A stretch of DNA of 16,060 nt, taken from positions 1-16,060 of the forward strand of contig JAEXTK010000252.1 of the NCBI GenBank assembly GCA_023406985.1, given 5' to 3'. This DNA comes from Spirochaetota bacterium. GTDB lineage: Bacteria; Spirochaetota; Spirochaetia; Treponematales; Breznakiellaceae. The notes under the pieces are model-generated. The model saw only the letters and a program-made list of their open reading frames with translations, did no database searches and was not told the origin of the DNA. Positions 1 through 6,589 of the stretch are shown here, piece after piece. Made by a program: the position numbers and the translations under genes. The stretch's first letter is position 1. Each line of letters starts with the position of its first letter.

Positions 1-945
1 TCGGTGTTGGGCCGGCTCGCCTCCTCGCTCGCGAACGAGCTCAACAGCCCGTTCAACGCCATCGCCTCCGCGAACGCGGCTTCCATGAAGGTGCTCCGGG
101 ATTCGGCGAGCGGGATCGATCGGTTCATCGGCGCCTTCGACGGAGGCCAACGCGCCCTCTTCGACCGTTACGCGCGCGTCGTGGCCGCGGCGTCCTACGA
201 CGGCTCGAATCCGCCCTACGCGACGGTGCGGCGCCTGGAAGCCGCGCTCGAGGCGGCCGGCTGCGGGGCGGCCTTCGAGGTCGCCTCCAACCTCGCGGAC
301 GCCGGCGTCCAGGATCTCTCGGCGGAGGAAGCGGCGACGTTCGCCGCGGAGCGCAGCCGGCCGGTCGCCAAGTCCCTCTACTTGTTGTCCGTCATCTTCC
401 GTTCCGGGTACATCATCGACCAGGCGGTCCTGAGCGCGTCCAACTCCATCGCCGCCGTGCGCGCCTACGCGTCGTCCCTAAAGGTGGAGGGCGAGGCTCG
501 GGAGTTCGACCTCAAGGCTTCCATAGAACGCGCCCTGTCCCTGTTCCGCGACAAAATCGGCTCGTCCTACGTCATCGAGACGCGCCTCAAGGACAACGCG
601 CTCCAGCGCGGAGACGAAGCGGCCTTCATCCGGATGTGGACGCATCTCATCCAGAACGCCCTGGACGCGATGCCCGCCGGCGGACGCCTGACGCTGGAAC
701 TCCGCGAGGTCGAGGGCGGCTACGCGGTCTCCGTGGCGGACACGGGATCGGGCGTGAGGCCGGAGATCCAGGATCGTATCTTCGAGGCTTTCATCACCTC
801 CAAACCCTTGGAGGAAGGGCTCGGCATCGGCCTGGCGTATTGCAAACGGGTGGCGGAAGGATCGGGCGGGTCGATAGACTTTGAAACGAGCGAAGCCGGC
901 ACCGTCTTCAGCGTAACACTCCCGCGTGAAAGGAAGCCGACATGA
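1..945 (+). CDS. Histidine-kinase-like protein, C-terminal part, H-box His replaced by Asn (5' partial)
   Basis: The frame is open from base 1, so the N-terminus and any sensor domain lie outside the window. Numbering codons from base 1, the DHp-like start reads LASSLANELNSPFNAI, where the usual H-E of HisKA is N12-E13. A helix resembling the second DHp helix (SNSIAAVRAYASSLK) comes only at about residues 147-161, so roughly 110 residues are inserted in the hairpin. The HATPase domain is complete: N-box HLIQNALDAM with N219, G1 box DTGSG (247-251), F-box IFEAFITSK, and G2 GLGIGL (273-278). The protein should bind ATP but lacks the normal phospho-acceptor. Its stop overlaps the ATG of the response regulator (ATGA), so the two are translationally coupled. 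It could be a phosphatase, an allosteric partner of another kinase, or a kinase using a different residue. The family assignment is firm; the loss of autophosphorylation is inferred. Confidence 0.85.
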   Translation, partial: SVLGRLASSLANELNSPFNAIASANAASMKVLRDSASGIDRFIGAFDGGQRALFDRYARVVAAASYDGSNPPYATVRRLEAALEAAGCGAAFEVASNLADAGVQDLSAEEAATFAAERSRPVAKSLYLLSVIFRSGYIIDQAVLSASNSIAAVRAYASSLKVEGEAREFDLKASIERALSLFRDKIGSSYVIETRLKDNALQRGDEAAFIRMWTHLIQNALDAMPAGGRLTLELREVEGGYAVSVADTGSGVRPEIQDRIFEAFITSKPLEEGLGIGLAYCKRVAEGSGGSIDFETSEAGTVFSVTLPRERKPT

Positions 946-1331
946 AAGAAGCGATCCTCATCGTCGACGACGAAGCCATCCTCTTGCTCTCCATGCGGCA
1001 GGAACTGAAACTCAAATACGGGACGCGGTACGTCTATGAAACCGCGCTCAACGCCGAGTTGGGGCTGGAGGCCATCAAACGGCTCGTAGAGGACGGAGTC
1101 ACGGTGGTGTTGGTCATCTCCGATTGGCTCATGCCGGGCATGAAGGGAGACGAATTCCTGAGGATCGTGCACGAACGGTACCCGGCGGTGAAGCTCGTCA
1201 TGATGAGCGGACACGCGGACGACCGGCAGATGAAGGAGCTCACGGACTCGGTGAAGCTCTGCGCCTTCCTGCGCAAACCGTACGGATCGGTAAACCTGTT
1301 CAAGGTCCTGGAAAGCGCGCTCGCGGAATGA
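942..1331 (+). CDS. Single-domain response regulator (CheY-like receiver)
   Basis: A 129-residue receiver domain with no output domain. The acidic pair D9-D10, the phospho-acceptor D61 (VISDWLMPG), the switch Ser S89 (MMSG) and K112 (LRKPY) are all present, so phosphorylation chemistry should be intact. The ATG overlaps the stop of the upstream kinase-like gene by four bases, and AAAGGA at 929-934 gives a normal ribosome binding site. The protein is clearly paralogous to the receiver at 4425-4829: both share the ALNAE segment and a loop before the acceptor Asp. With no DNA-binding domain it probably acts by protein contact, as a phosphorelay intermediate or a CheY-like effector. The partner is presumably the overlapping kinase, although that protein's H-box is degenerate. 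Confidence 0.92.
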   Translation: MKEAILIVDDEAILLLSMRQELKLKYGTRYVYETALNAELGLEAIKRLVEDGVTVVLVISDWLMPGMKGDEFLRIVHERYPAVKLVMMSGHADDRQMKELTDSVKLCAFLRKPYGSVNLFKVLESALAE

Positions 1332-1370
1332 AGGCGCGGCGGAAGGATCCGCCCCGGCCTCCGAGCGTGG

Positions 1371-1415
1371 AAAATCGAAAGCCCGCCGCGGCGAACGGAA
1401 TCCGCAGCGACGGGC
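1371..1415 (-). terminator. Probable intrinsic terminator of the histone gene
   Basis: Between two convergent genes lies an imperfect 12-bp inverted repeat (1381-1392 with 1404-1415, two mismatches, 11-base loop). Read on the minus strand, downstream of the histone stop codon, it is followed by the T-rich run TTTCGATTTT (1380-1371). The plus-strand side lacks a T run, so it fits the histone transcript better than the response regulator, though it may slow both. Confidence 0.5.
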
Positions 1416-1432
1416 CCATAGAATAGATTTGC

Positions 1433-1621
1433 CTAGCGGAAATCCTTGTCCTGAACGGTTTTACGACCATCAGCCCGAGTGCTCTTGATGGCCTCGTCGC
1501 AGAGGGCGCGCACTTTGTCGGAAAGGGCGTCGATCACCGAGGCGGAGCACTTGAGATCCGCGGTTTCCTTGATATACGCCTTCACTTTGGACGCGATTAC
1601 GAGGGTCTCTTTTTCAGCCAT
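1433..1621 (-). CDS. Bacterial histone-fold protein
   Basis: A 62-residue protein matching the minimal bacterial histone fold (HBb-like, from Bdellovibrio; related proteins occur in Leptospira). Alpha-1 spans about residues 7-19 (LVIASKVKAYIK), the long alpha-2 about 26-50 (VIDALSDKVRALCDEAI), and the L2 loop carries GRKTVQDKDF. That last motif is the signature: R53-T55 and D60 correspond to the R-T pair and loop Asp of archaeal histones. As in HBb, alpha-3 is cut short compared with the 66-68 residues of archaeal histones. It is expected to form dimers and bind DNA on the nucleoid. It has two Cys (C25, C41). AAGGGAG at 1633-1627 precedes the ATG. It is a monocistronic gene, divergent from the DUF819 gene. 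The fold assignment is strong; whether it bends or coats DNA cannot be told from sequence. Confidence 0.88.
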   Translation of the reverse strand: MAEKETLVIASKVKAYIKETADLKCSASVIDALSDKVRALCDEAIKSTRADGRKTVQDKDFR

Positions 1622-1639
1622 ATGTTCTCCCTTGGGCGG

Positions 1640-1668
1640 ATAGTACGCGATGAAACCGTTCTTGTCGA
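1640..1668 (-). promoter_or_regulatory. Candidate sigma70-type promoter of the histone gene
   Basis: On the minus strand TCGACA (1668-1663, five of six matches to TTGACA) is followed after exactly 17 bases by TACTAT (1645-1640, four of six matches to TATAAT). The start of transcription would fall near 1633, giving a very short leader that just includes the AAGGGAG ribosome binding site. Confidence 0.4.
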
Positions 1669-1705
1669 GTCTTTTGGCGTCGCCGGCGCGATTGATGCTT
1701 TTTCA

Positions 1706-1736
1706 TTGACAGAAGAACGATTCTCACACAATGTGT
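1706..1736 (+). promoter_or_regulatory. Candidate promoter and 11-bp palindrome ahead of the DUF819 operon
   Basis: A perfect TTGACA at 1706-1711 is followed by weak -10 candidates (CACAAT at 1727-1732 after 15 bases, CAATGT at 1729-1734 after 17). The -10 region coincides with a perfect palindrome ACACA-A-TGTGT at 1726-1736, a plausible repressor or activator half-site pair. The leader to the ATG at 1793 would be about 55 bases. The -35 is convincing; the exact -10 is not. Confidence 0.4.
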
Positions 1737-1792
1737 CGAGATGTAGCACACCGCCGCCCGCGACCATGTTCGCGCGGCTGCAGGGAGAGAAC

Positions 1793-2938
1793 ATGCGCGC
1801 AATCGTCCTCATCGCCCTCTGCCTCGCTTCTCCGGCCGTCATCATCGCGCTCTGCCGCCGATTCCCGAAGCTCGACAAGATCGGCGTCGTCATCATCTGC
1901 TACCTCGGCGGCATCGCGCTCGGAAACTCGGGCCTCGTCGACGCGCCGAGCGCCGCGGCGCTGTCCACCGCGGCCGATTTCCTCGTGGTCCTCGGCCTCC
2001 CCCTCCTGCTCCTCACCATCGACATAGAGGAATGGAGGAAGCTCGCCGGCAAGGCGCTCGTATCCTTCCTGCTCGCCGCGGTCGCGGTGAGCGCCGTCGC
2101 GGCCCTCGGGGTCCGGCTGATCGCGCCGTACGTGGCCGACGCGTGGAAGGTCGGCGGCATGGCGGTGGGCGTCTATACCGGCGGCACCCCCAACCTGGCG
2201 GCCATCAAGACGGCCCTCGCGGTGCCGAACGACACCTTCCTCCTCGTGCATACCTACGACACCGTGGTGAGCCTCCTCTATATCCTGTTCTGCGCCTCCC
2301 TGGCGCAGCGGCTCTTCACGCCGGCGCTCGGGGCCTTCGTGCCGCCCCGGACCGAGGGAGGCGCCGCGGGAACCGCTCCCGTGGAGTCGATCACCGCCTT
2401 CTCGGGGATGCTGACGCGGAAACGGTTGCCCGGCCTCGCCGCGGCCCTCCTCCTCGCGGTCGCCGCCGTGGCGATCGGCTTCGCCCTGTCCCTCGCGGTG
2501 CCCAAGGATTTCCGGACCGCCGTCGCCATCATCGCGATCACGAGCCTCGGCATCCTGGCCTCCTTCATCCCCGGCGTCCGCCGGATCGAGAAGAGCTTCC
2601 AACTGGGCATGTACTTCATCTACGCCTTCTGCTTCACCGTGGCTTCCATGGTGAGCGTCCGCTCCCTCATGAACGTCAACTGGCCGCTGCTCGCCTTCAT
2701 CGTCCTCTGCATCGGCGGAGGCTTCCTCCTCCACGGCCTCCTCTGCAAGCTCTTCGGGATCGACGCGGACACCTTCATCATCACCTCGGTCTCCGCCGTC
2801 TGCTCGCCGCCCTTCGTGCCCGTCGTCGCTTCCGGGCTCAAGAATCCGCACGTGATCCTACCGGGCATCACGACGGGGATCATCGGGTACGTCATCGGCA
2901 ATTACCTCGGCATCGGCGTCGCCTACCTCCTCAGGTGA
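1793..2938 (+). CDS. DUF819 family integral membrane protein
   Basis: A 381-residue, very hydrophobic protein with about ten predicted membrane segments along its whole length. It carries the DUF819 (YjcL-type) hallmarks: a GGTPNLAAI motif near residues 130-138 and a second inverted-repeat-like motif CSPPFVPVVASGL with GITTGIIGYVIGNYLG near the C-terminus. The fold suggests a secondary transporter, but no substrate is established for the family. The ATG at 1793 is chosen because GGGAG (1783-1787) precedes it by five bases; the frame is open back to 1622, but starts there have no ribosome binding site and would overlap the promoter region. The gene precedes the PLP lyase by 28 bases and is very likely co-transcribed with it, so its substrate may be a substrate or product of that enzyme (inference). 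Confidence 0.88.
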   Translation: MRAIVLIALCLASPAVIIALCRRFPKLDKIGVVIICYLGGIALGNSGLVDAPSAAALSTAADFLVVLGLPLLLLTIDIEEWRKLAGKALVSFLLAAVAVSAVAALGVRLIAPYVADAWKVGGMAVGVYTGGTPNLAAIKTALAVPNDTFLLVHTYDTVVSLLYILFCASLAQRLFTPALGAFVPPRTEGGAAGTAPVESITAFSGMLTRKRLPGLAAALLLAVAAVAIGFALSLAVPKDFRTAVAIIAITSLGILASFIPGVRRIEKSFQLGMYFIYAFCFTVASMVSVRSLMNVNWPLLAFIVLCIGGGFLLHGLLCKLFGIDADTFIITSVSAVCSPPFVPVVASGLKNPHVILPGITTGIIGYVIGNYLGIGVAYLLR

Positions 2939-2966
2939 TCAAGTAACGCTTCAAGGAGCACGCACC

Positions 2967-4358
2967 ATGGAACGGACCATCGAACTGCCCGAAACGGGGA
3001 ACGCGAAGGACGCGATCCTCGCCGAACTCGCCGCGAAGAAGGCGGGGGACGCCGATTGGAAGGGCGCGAAAACCTGGAGCCTCGTCTACTACCTCGACGA
3101 GGAGCACGACGATTTCATCAAGCGGGCCTACGAACTCTACTTCTCGGAAAACGCGCTCAACCCGATGGCCTTCAAGAGCCTCCGGCGCATGGAGCACGAG
3201 GTGGTGCGCATGGCGGCTTCCCTGCTCCACGGAGACGCGGAGACGGTCGGCGTCATGTCGTCCGGAGGCACGGAGAGCTGCCTCCTCGCCGTGAAGACCT
3301 GGCGGGATTGGGCCCGCGCCAAGAAGCCCTTCCTCCGCCGCCCCGAGATCGTCCTCGCCGAGAGCGCCCACGTGGCGTGGTTCAAGGGGGCCGAATACTT
3401 CGACGTCAAGCCGGTCGTGGTCCCGGTGGACGGTGACTTCCGGATGGACGTGGCCGAGGCGCGCAAGCGCATCGGGAAGAACACGGTCCTCGTGGTCGCG
3501 TCCGCCCCCGACTATCCCCACGGCCTCGTCGATCCGATACCGGAGCTCGGCCGGGTCGCCGAGGAGAAGGGCGTGCCCCTCCACGTGGACGCCTGCCTGG
3601 GCGGTTTCTTCCTTCCCTTCATGGAGGCGCTCGGCCGGCCCGTGCCCGCCTGGGATTTCCGCGTGCGCGGGGTCAAGTCGATCTCCGCGGACGTCCACAA
3701 GTACGCCTTCGCGGCCAAGGGAGCCTCGGTCATCCTCTACCGCGACATGGACTATATGGAAAAGCAGTTCTTCCAGAAGGACGATTGGCCGGGCGGCGTC
3801 TTCATCTCGCCCGCCCTGCTCGGCACCCGGCCCGGCGGGGCGATCGCGGCCGCGTGGGCCGCCCTCATGGCCACGGGCCGCGCGGGATACCGGGAGATGG
3901 CGCGGACGACCCTGGACGCCGCGGACCGTCTCCGCGCCGGCATCGCCGCGACCCCCGGCCTGAAGCTTGTCGGCTCCCCCACGGGCAGCATCTTCTCCTT
4001 CGGGAGCGCGGAGAAAGGTTTGGACATCTTCGCGGTCGGCGACCAGATGGAATCGCGCGGGTGGCACGTGGACCGGCTCCAGAAACCGGAGGCCCTCCAC
4101 GCCATGGTCACGCCCCGCCACGGACAGGTGGCGGAAGCCTACCTCGCCGATCTGGCCGCCTCGGTCGCGGCCGTCCGCGCCGACCCCCGTCTGGCCCGGC
4201 AGGGCGACGCGGCGATGTACGGCATGATCGCACGCGTGCCCCTGCGCGGCCTCGTCCGCGACGGGGTGCGCAAGCTCATGAGGAACCTCTACGGGAGCGA
4301 ATGCGTCATGCCGGGCTTCGACGCCCTGGGGACGGGGACAACCGAAGAACGCCCGTGA
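2967..4358 (+). CDS. PLP-dependent lyase of the sphingosine-1-phosphate lyase family (group II decarboxylase fold)
   Basis: A 463-residue fold-type-I PLP enzyme. The phosphate-binding SSGGTES lies at 98-104, the ring-stacking His at H135 (ESAHVAW), the cofactor Asp in HVDACLGGF (D208), and the Schiff-base Lys is K245 in SISADVHKYAF, followed by KGASVILY and WPGGVFISPALLGTRPGG. This combination is that of sphingosine-1-phosphate lyase (Dpl1/SGPL1, and bacterial enzymes such as that of Symbiobacterium) rather than glutamate or tyrosine decarboxylase. Those enzymes split phosphorylated sphingoid bases into a long-chain aldehyde and phosphoethanolamine. It lacks the N-terminal membrane anchor of eukaryotic forms and should be cytosolic. 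AAGGAG at 2953-2958 is well spaced. It follows the DUF819 gene in one operon. No sphingolipid synthesis gene is in the window, so a different amino-phosphate substrate remains possible. Confidence 0.82.
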   Translation: MERTIELPETGNAKDAILAELAAKKAGDADWKGAKTWSLVYYLDEEHDDFIKRAYELYFSENALNPMAFKSLRRMEHEVVRMAASLLHGDAETVGVMSSGGTESCLLAVKTWRDWARAKKPFLRRPEIVLAESAHVAWFKGAEYFDVKPVVVPVDGDFRMDVAEARKRIGKNTVLVVASAPDYPHGLVDPIPELGRVAEEKGVPLHVDACLGGFFLPFMEALGRPVPAWDFRVRGVKSISADVHKYAFAAKGASVILYRDMDYMEKQFFQKDDWPGGVFISPALLGTRPGGAIAAAWAALMATGRAGYREMARTTLDAADRLRAGIAATPGLKLVGSPTGSIFSFGSAEKGLDIFAVGDQMESRGWHVDRLQKPEALHAMVTPRHGQVAEAYLADLAASVAAVRADPRLARQGDAAMYGMIARVPLRGLVRDGVRKLMRNLYGSECVMPGFDALGTGTTEERP

Positions 4359-4391
4359 GGCGATCGATTTGCTTTCCCCTCCCCGATCGCC
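4359..4391. repeat. Perfect 8-bp inverted repeat between the lyase and response regulator genes
   Basis: GGCGATCG at 4359-4366, starting right after the lyase stop codon, is matched by CGATCGCC at 4384-4391 with a 17-base pyrimidine-rich loop. No T run follows, so it is not a typical intrinsic terminator. It brackets the -35 of the candidate promoter of the next gene and could be a transcript-end hairpin or an operator. Confidence 0.55.
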
Positions 4392-4397
4392 GAGAAT
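4369..4397 (+). promoter_or_regulatory. Candidate promoter of the second response regulator gene
   Basis: TTGCTT (4369-4374), a 17-base spacer, and GAGAAT (4392-4397, four of six matches to TATAAT) give a plausible but weak promoter, with a predicted start near 4404 and a leader of about 20 bases. The right arm of the inverted repeat at 4384-4391 lies in the spacer against the -10. Confidence 0.3.
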
Positions 4398-4424
4398 TCA
4401 GGCGGGCGGGGCCCCGGAGGAAGG

Positions 4425-4829
4425 ATGGACCGGCAGGAAGCCATCGTCTGCGTGGACGACGAAGTCGTGATCCTCATGGCCTTGAAGATGGAACTCACGC
4501 GCCACTTCAAGGGCCGGTTCCGGACCGAGATCGCGCTCAACGCAGAGGAAGCGCTCCGCCTCATCGATGATCTGGATTCCGAGAACGTTCGCGTCACCCT
4601 GATGCTGACGGATTTGCTCATGCCGGGAATTCCCGGCGACCAGCTCGTCGCCCTCGTGAAACGCTCGCACCCCGACATCCGCTGCATCCTCGTCTCGGGC
4701 CAAGTGGACGAACGGGCCATGGAGGAGGCCCAGCTCAATCCCCTCCTCGACGCCTTCATCCGGAAACCCTGGCGGAGCGGCCAGCTCATCGAATCGGTGA
4801 GCCGCTGCGTGGGCGCGGACTGTCCCTAG
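4425..4829 (+). CDS. Single-domain response regulator (CheY-like receiver), paralogue of the one at 942
   Basis: A 134-residue receiver with no output domain. D11-D12, the acceptor D63 (LTDLLMPG), the switch S91 (LVSG) and K114 (IRKPW) are intact. It is similar along its length to the receiver at 942-1331, including the shared ALNAEEAL segment and LMPG, which points to duplication. GGAGG (4416-4420) lies four bases from the ATG. Its stop is 21 bases from the stop of the LytS-type sensor kinase on the other strand, so the two face each other and are presumably a functional pair, although they cannot be co-transcribed. With no effector domain, it probably acts by protein contact or in a phosphorelay. 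Confidence 0.92.
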   Translation: MDRQEAIVCVDDEVVILMALKMELTRHFKGRFRTEIALNAEEALRLIDDLDSENVRVTLMLTDLLMPGIPGDQLVALVKRSHPDIRCILVSGQVDERAMEEAQLNPLLDAFIRKPWRSGQLIESVSRCVGADCP

Positions 4830-4850
4830 GGCATCCGCCCGCGATCCGCC

Positions 4851-6470
4851 TCAAATCCTTTCGGAATACAGCGTGTCCGGAAAAACGATGCGGTAGGAGA
4901 CGCCGCCCTCGGCGGCGACCTCCAAGGTGCCGTGCATCTGCATGCGCACGAGGTTGATCGTCGTCCGCAGGCCGAGGGATTCGGAGGAGAGGGGATCCCG
5001 GCCGGGAGGGAAACCGATCCCGTCGTCGCCTACGGCCAGGCGAACGGCGCCGGGCCCCGCCCGGTTCAATCGCATGGTCACGCGACCCCGCCGGTCGCCG
5101 GGAAAGGCGTGCCGGAGGGCATTGGTCACGATCTCGTTGACCACGAGACCGAAGGGGATCGCGGTATCCAGGACGAAATCGATGTCCTCGATCTCCAGTT
5201 CGAAGGAGACCTTCCCCTCCGGGCAACCGCTGTCGCGGACGATGCGCGGCAGGAGGTCGGCCAGGTAATCCCGCGCCCCGATGCGGGACAGGCTCCGCGT
5301 CCGAGACAGTTTCTCGTACACGAGCGCCATGGCGGCGATGCGGGAAGCCACGCCGCTCGCGAGTTCATCCGCCTTGGGGTGGTCGATGGCGGCCGCCTGC
5401 AGATGGAGGAAGGACACGATGAGCTGCATGTTGTTGTTGGTCCGATGGTAGAGTTCGTCCAGGAGCGCCTCCTTCTCCGCGAGGGATGCGCGCAGTTCGT
5501 CCTCCGCGCGCTTGAGCGGGGAGATGTCCCGGAGCACGCCCTCGATGCCGAAGAATTCTCCCGCCGGACCCGCGATCCTGCGCGAGTTCGCCGAAACCTC
5601 GATGATCGTTCCGTCCTTCCGCTTCATGGGGACCTGGAAATTCTTCACCTCCCCGTCGCCGCGCACCCGCTCAACGAGCGCGGCCCTGCGCGCGGGATCC
5701 TCGTAGAGGTCGACGATATTCGTCCCGACGAGTTCGTCCGGCCTATAGCCGAAGACCCGCTGGGATGAGGGGGAGATGACGGTGAATCGGCCTTCGGCGT
5801 CCACGCGGTAGCTCACGTCGACGAGGCTCTCGAAGAGGTTGCGGAATTTGCGCTCCGATTCCACGAGTTGGACCTGGACCTCATGGCGGCGGTCCTCGTT
5901 CGCCAGGAGGAGGCCGCTGATGAAGAGACCGATGGAGATCGCCGAACCGTAGGGCACGGCCATCGCCTTCATGAGCGCCCAGCCCGCGCCGAGGTCGTCG
6001 ATGGGGAGGAATCCGGGCAGGATGAAGACGGCCGCGCCTACGGCCGCGAGGGCCGCTTTCCAGAGCCGATCGATGGCCGCCCTGCGGCGACCGATGAAGG
6101 TTCCCGCGAGGGCCGACAGGCAGATGCCGATCACGCCGCCGAAGACGCCCTGCCCGCCGAGGCTCGCCCGGTAGGCGGCCGCGACGGAAGCCGTGAGCGC
6201 CGCGGAGAGCGGCCCGCCGAAAGCGCCGGACAGGATGACGACGCTGTTCCGCTGGTCCACGCGCACGCCCTCCAAGACGGGAATCTTGACCTGCATGAAG
6301 CCGATCACGAACAGGCCGAACACGAGGCCGAGGATCGCCTGCCGCCGCGCGCCGGGCGCTCCCTTCCCGTCCGCGAGGCGCGCGTTCAGGAAACCGTATA
6401 CCGCGACCAGGATGATGTAGAGGGCGAGGTTGTTGAAGAGTCCGAGGAAGAGGGGGAATCCGCTGACCAC
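4851..6470 (-). CDS. Sensor histidine kinase: LytS-type 5TM, PAS and HisKA_2 core
   Basis: A 539-residue membrane sensor kinase. Residues 1-190 hold about six hydrophobic segments with the 5TM-LYT signature (DQRNSVVIL then FGGPLSAAL and YRASLGGQG). A PAS domain spans about 205-320 (ERKFRNLFESLVDVSYRVD to GVLRDISPLKRAED). The kinase core is HisKA_2: LLDELYHRTNNNMQLIVSF with phospho-acceptor H342, then HATPase with the N-box around N445-N450 (NEIVTNALRHAFP) and DDGIGF (482-487). This is a complete kinase of the HWE/HisKA_2 class, which usually phosphorylates atypical or single-domain regulators. The start is GTG at 6470, with GGAG six bases upstream and an in-frame TAG just before it. The likely target is the convergent receiver at 4425-4829. 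The ligand is unknown; LytS domains respond to cell-wall or carboxylate signals in other bacteria. Confidence 0.9.
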   Translation of the reverse strand: MVSGFPLFLGLFNNLALYIILVAVYGFLNARLADGKGAPGARRQAILGLVFGLFVIGFMQVKIPVLEGVRVDQRNSVVILSGAFGGPLSAALTASVAAAYRASLGGQGVFGGVIGICLSALAGTFIGRRRAAIDRLWKAALAAVGAAVFILPGFLPIDDLGAGWALMKAMAVPYGSAISIGLFISGLLLANEDRRHEVQVQLVESERKFRNLFESLVDVSYRVDAEGRFTVISPSSQRVFGYRPDELVGTNIVDLYEDPARRAALVERVRGDGEVKNFQVPMKRKDGTIIEVSANSRRIAGPAGEFFGIEGVLRDISPLKRAEDELRASLAEKEALLDELYHRTNNNMQLIVSFLHLQAAAIDHPKADELASGVASRIAAMALVYEKLSRTRSLSRIGARDYLADLLPRIVRDSGCPEGKVSFELEIEDIDFVLDTAIPFGLVVNEIVTNALRHAFPGDRRGRVTMRLNRAGPGAVRLAVGDDGIGFPPGRDPLSSESLGLRTTINLVRMQMHGTLEVAAEGGVSYRIVFPDTLYSERI

Positions 6471-6508
6471 AGGAGGCTCCTACCCGGACGCCGGAACCGG
6501 ATAGGTCA

Positions 6509-6514
6509 ATTATA
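6509..6514 (-). promoter_or_regulatory. Candidate -10 box of the sensor kinase gene
   Basis: A perfect TATAAT lies on the minus strand about 38 bases upstream of the GTG start, giving a leader near 32 bases. No good -35 is found 16-18 bases further upstream, so an activator, or no promoter here at all, is possible. Confidence 0.35.
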
Positions 6515-6537
6515 GCGTAGTGTCCCGAAGCTTTGGG

Positions 6538-6561
6538 AAAACCCGCGGAGCGAACGCGCGG
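6538..6561 (-). terminator. Weak candidate terminator after plsY
   Basis: On the minus strand, CCGCG (6561-6557) pairs with CGCGG (6547-6543) across a nine-base loop, followed by TTTT (6541-6538). A second, stronger hairpin, CCGGCC/GGCCGG at 6585-6568, directly follows the plsY stop but has no T run. Together they probably end or attenuate the fakAB-plsY transcript ahead of the sensor kinase gene. Confidence 0.35.
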
Positions 6562-6589
6562 TCGGCACCGGCCAGCGCCGGCCGGGCGG

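Noticed and set aside
1622..1792. Upstream extension of the DUF819 gene frame (57 more codons)
   Set aside because: The extension has no membrane or family character, overlaps the promoter region, and the ATG at 1793 has a well-spaced GGGAG.
1724..2851. Long minus-strand reading frame opposite the DUF819 gene
   Set aside because: Its product is Asp/Glu/Gly/Arg-rich low-complexity sequence, as expected from the antisense of a high-GC gene; the plus-strand frame gives a recognisable membrane family.
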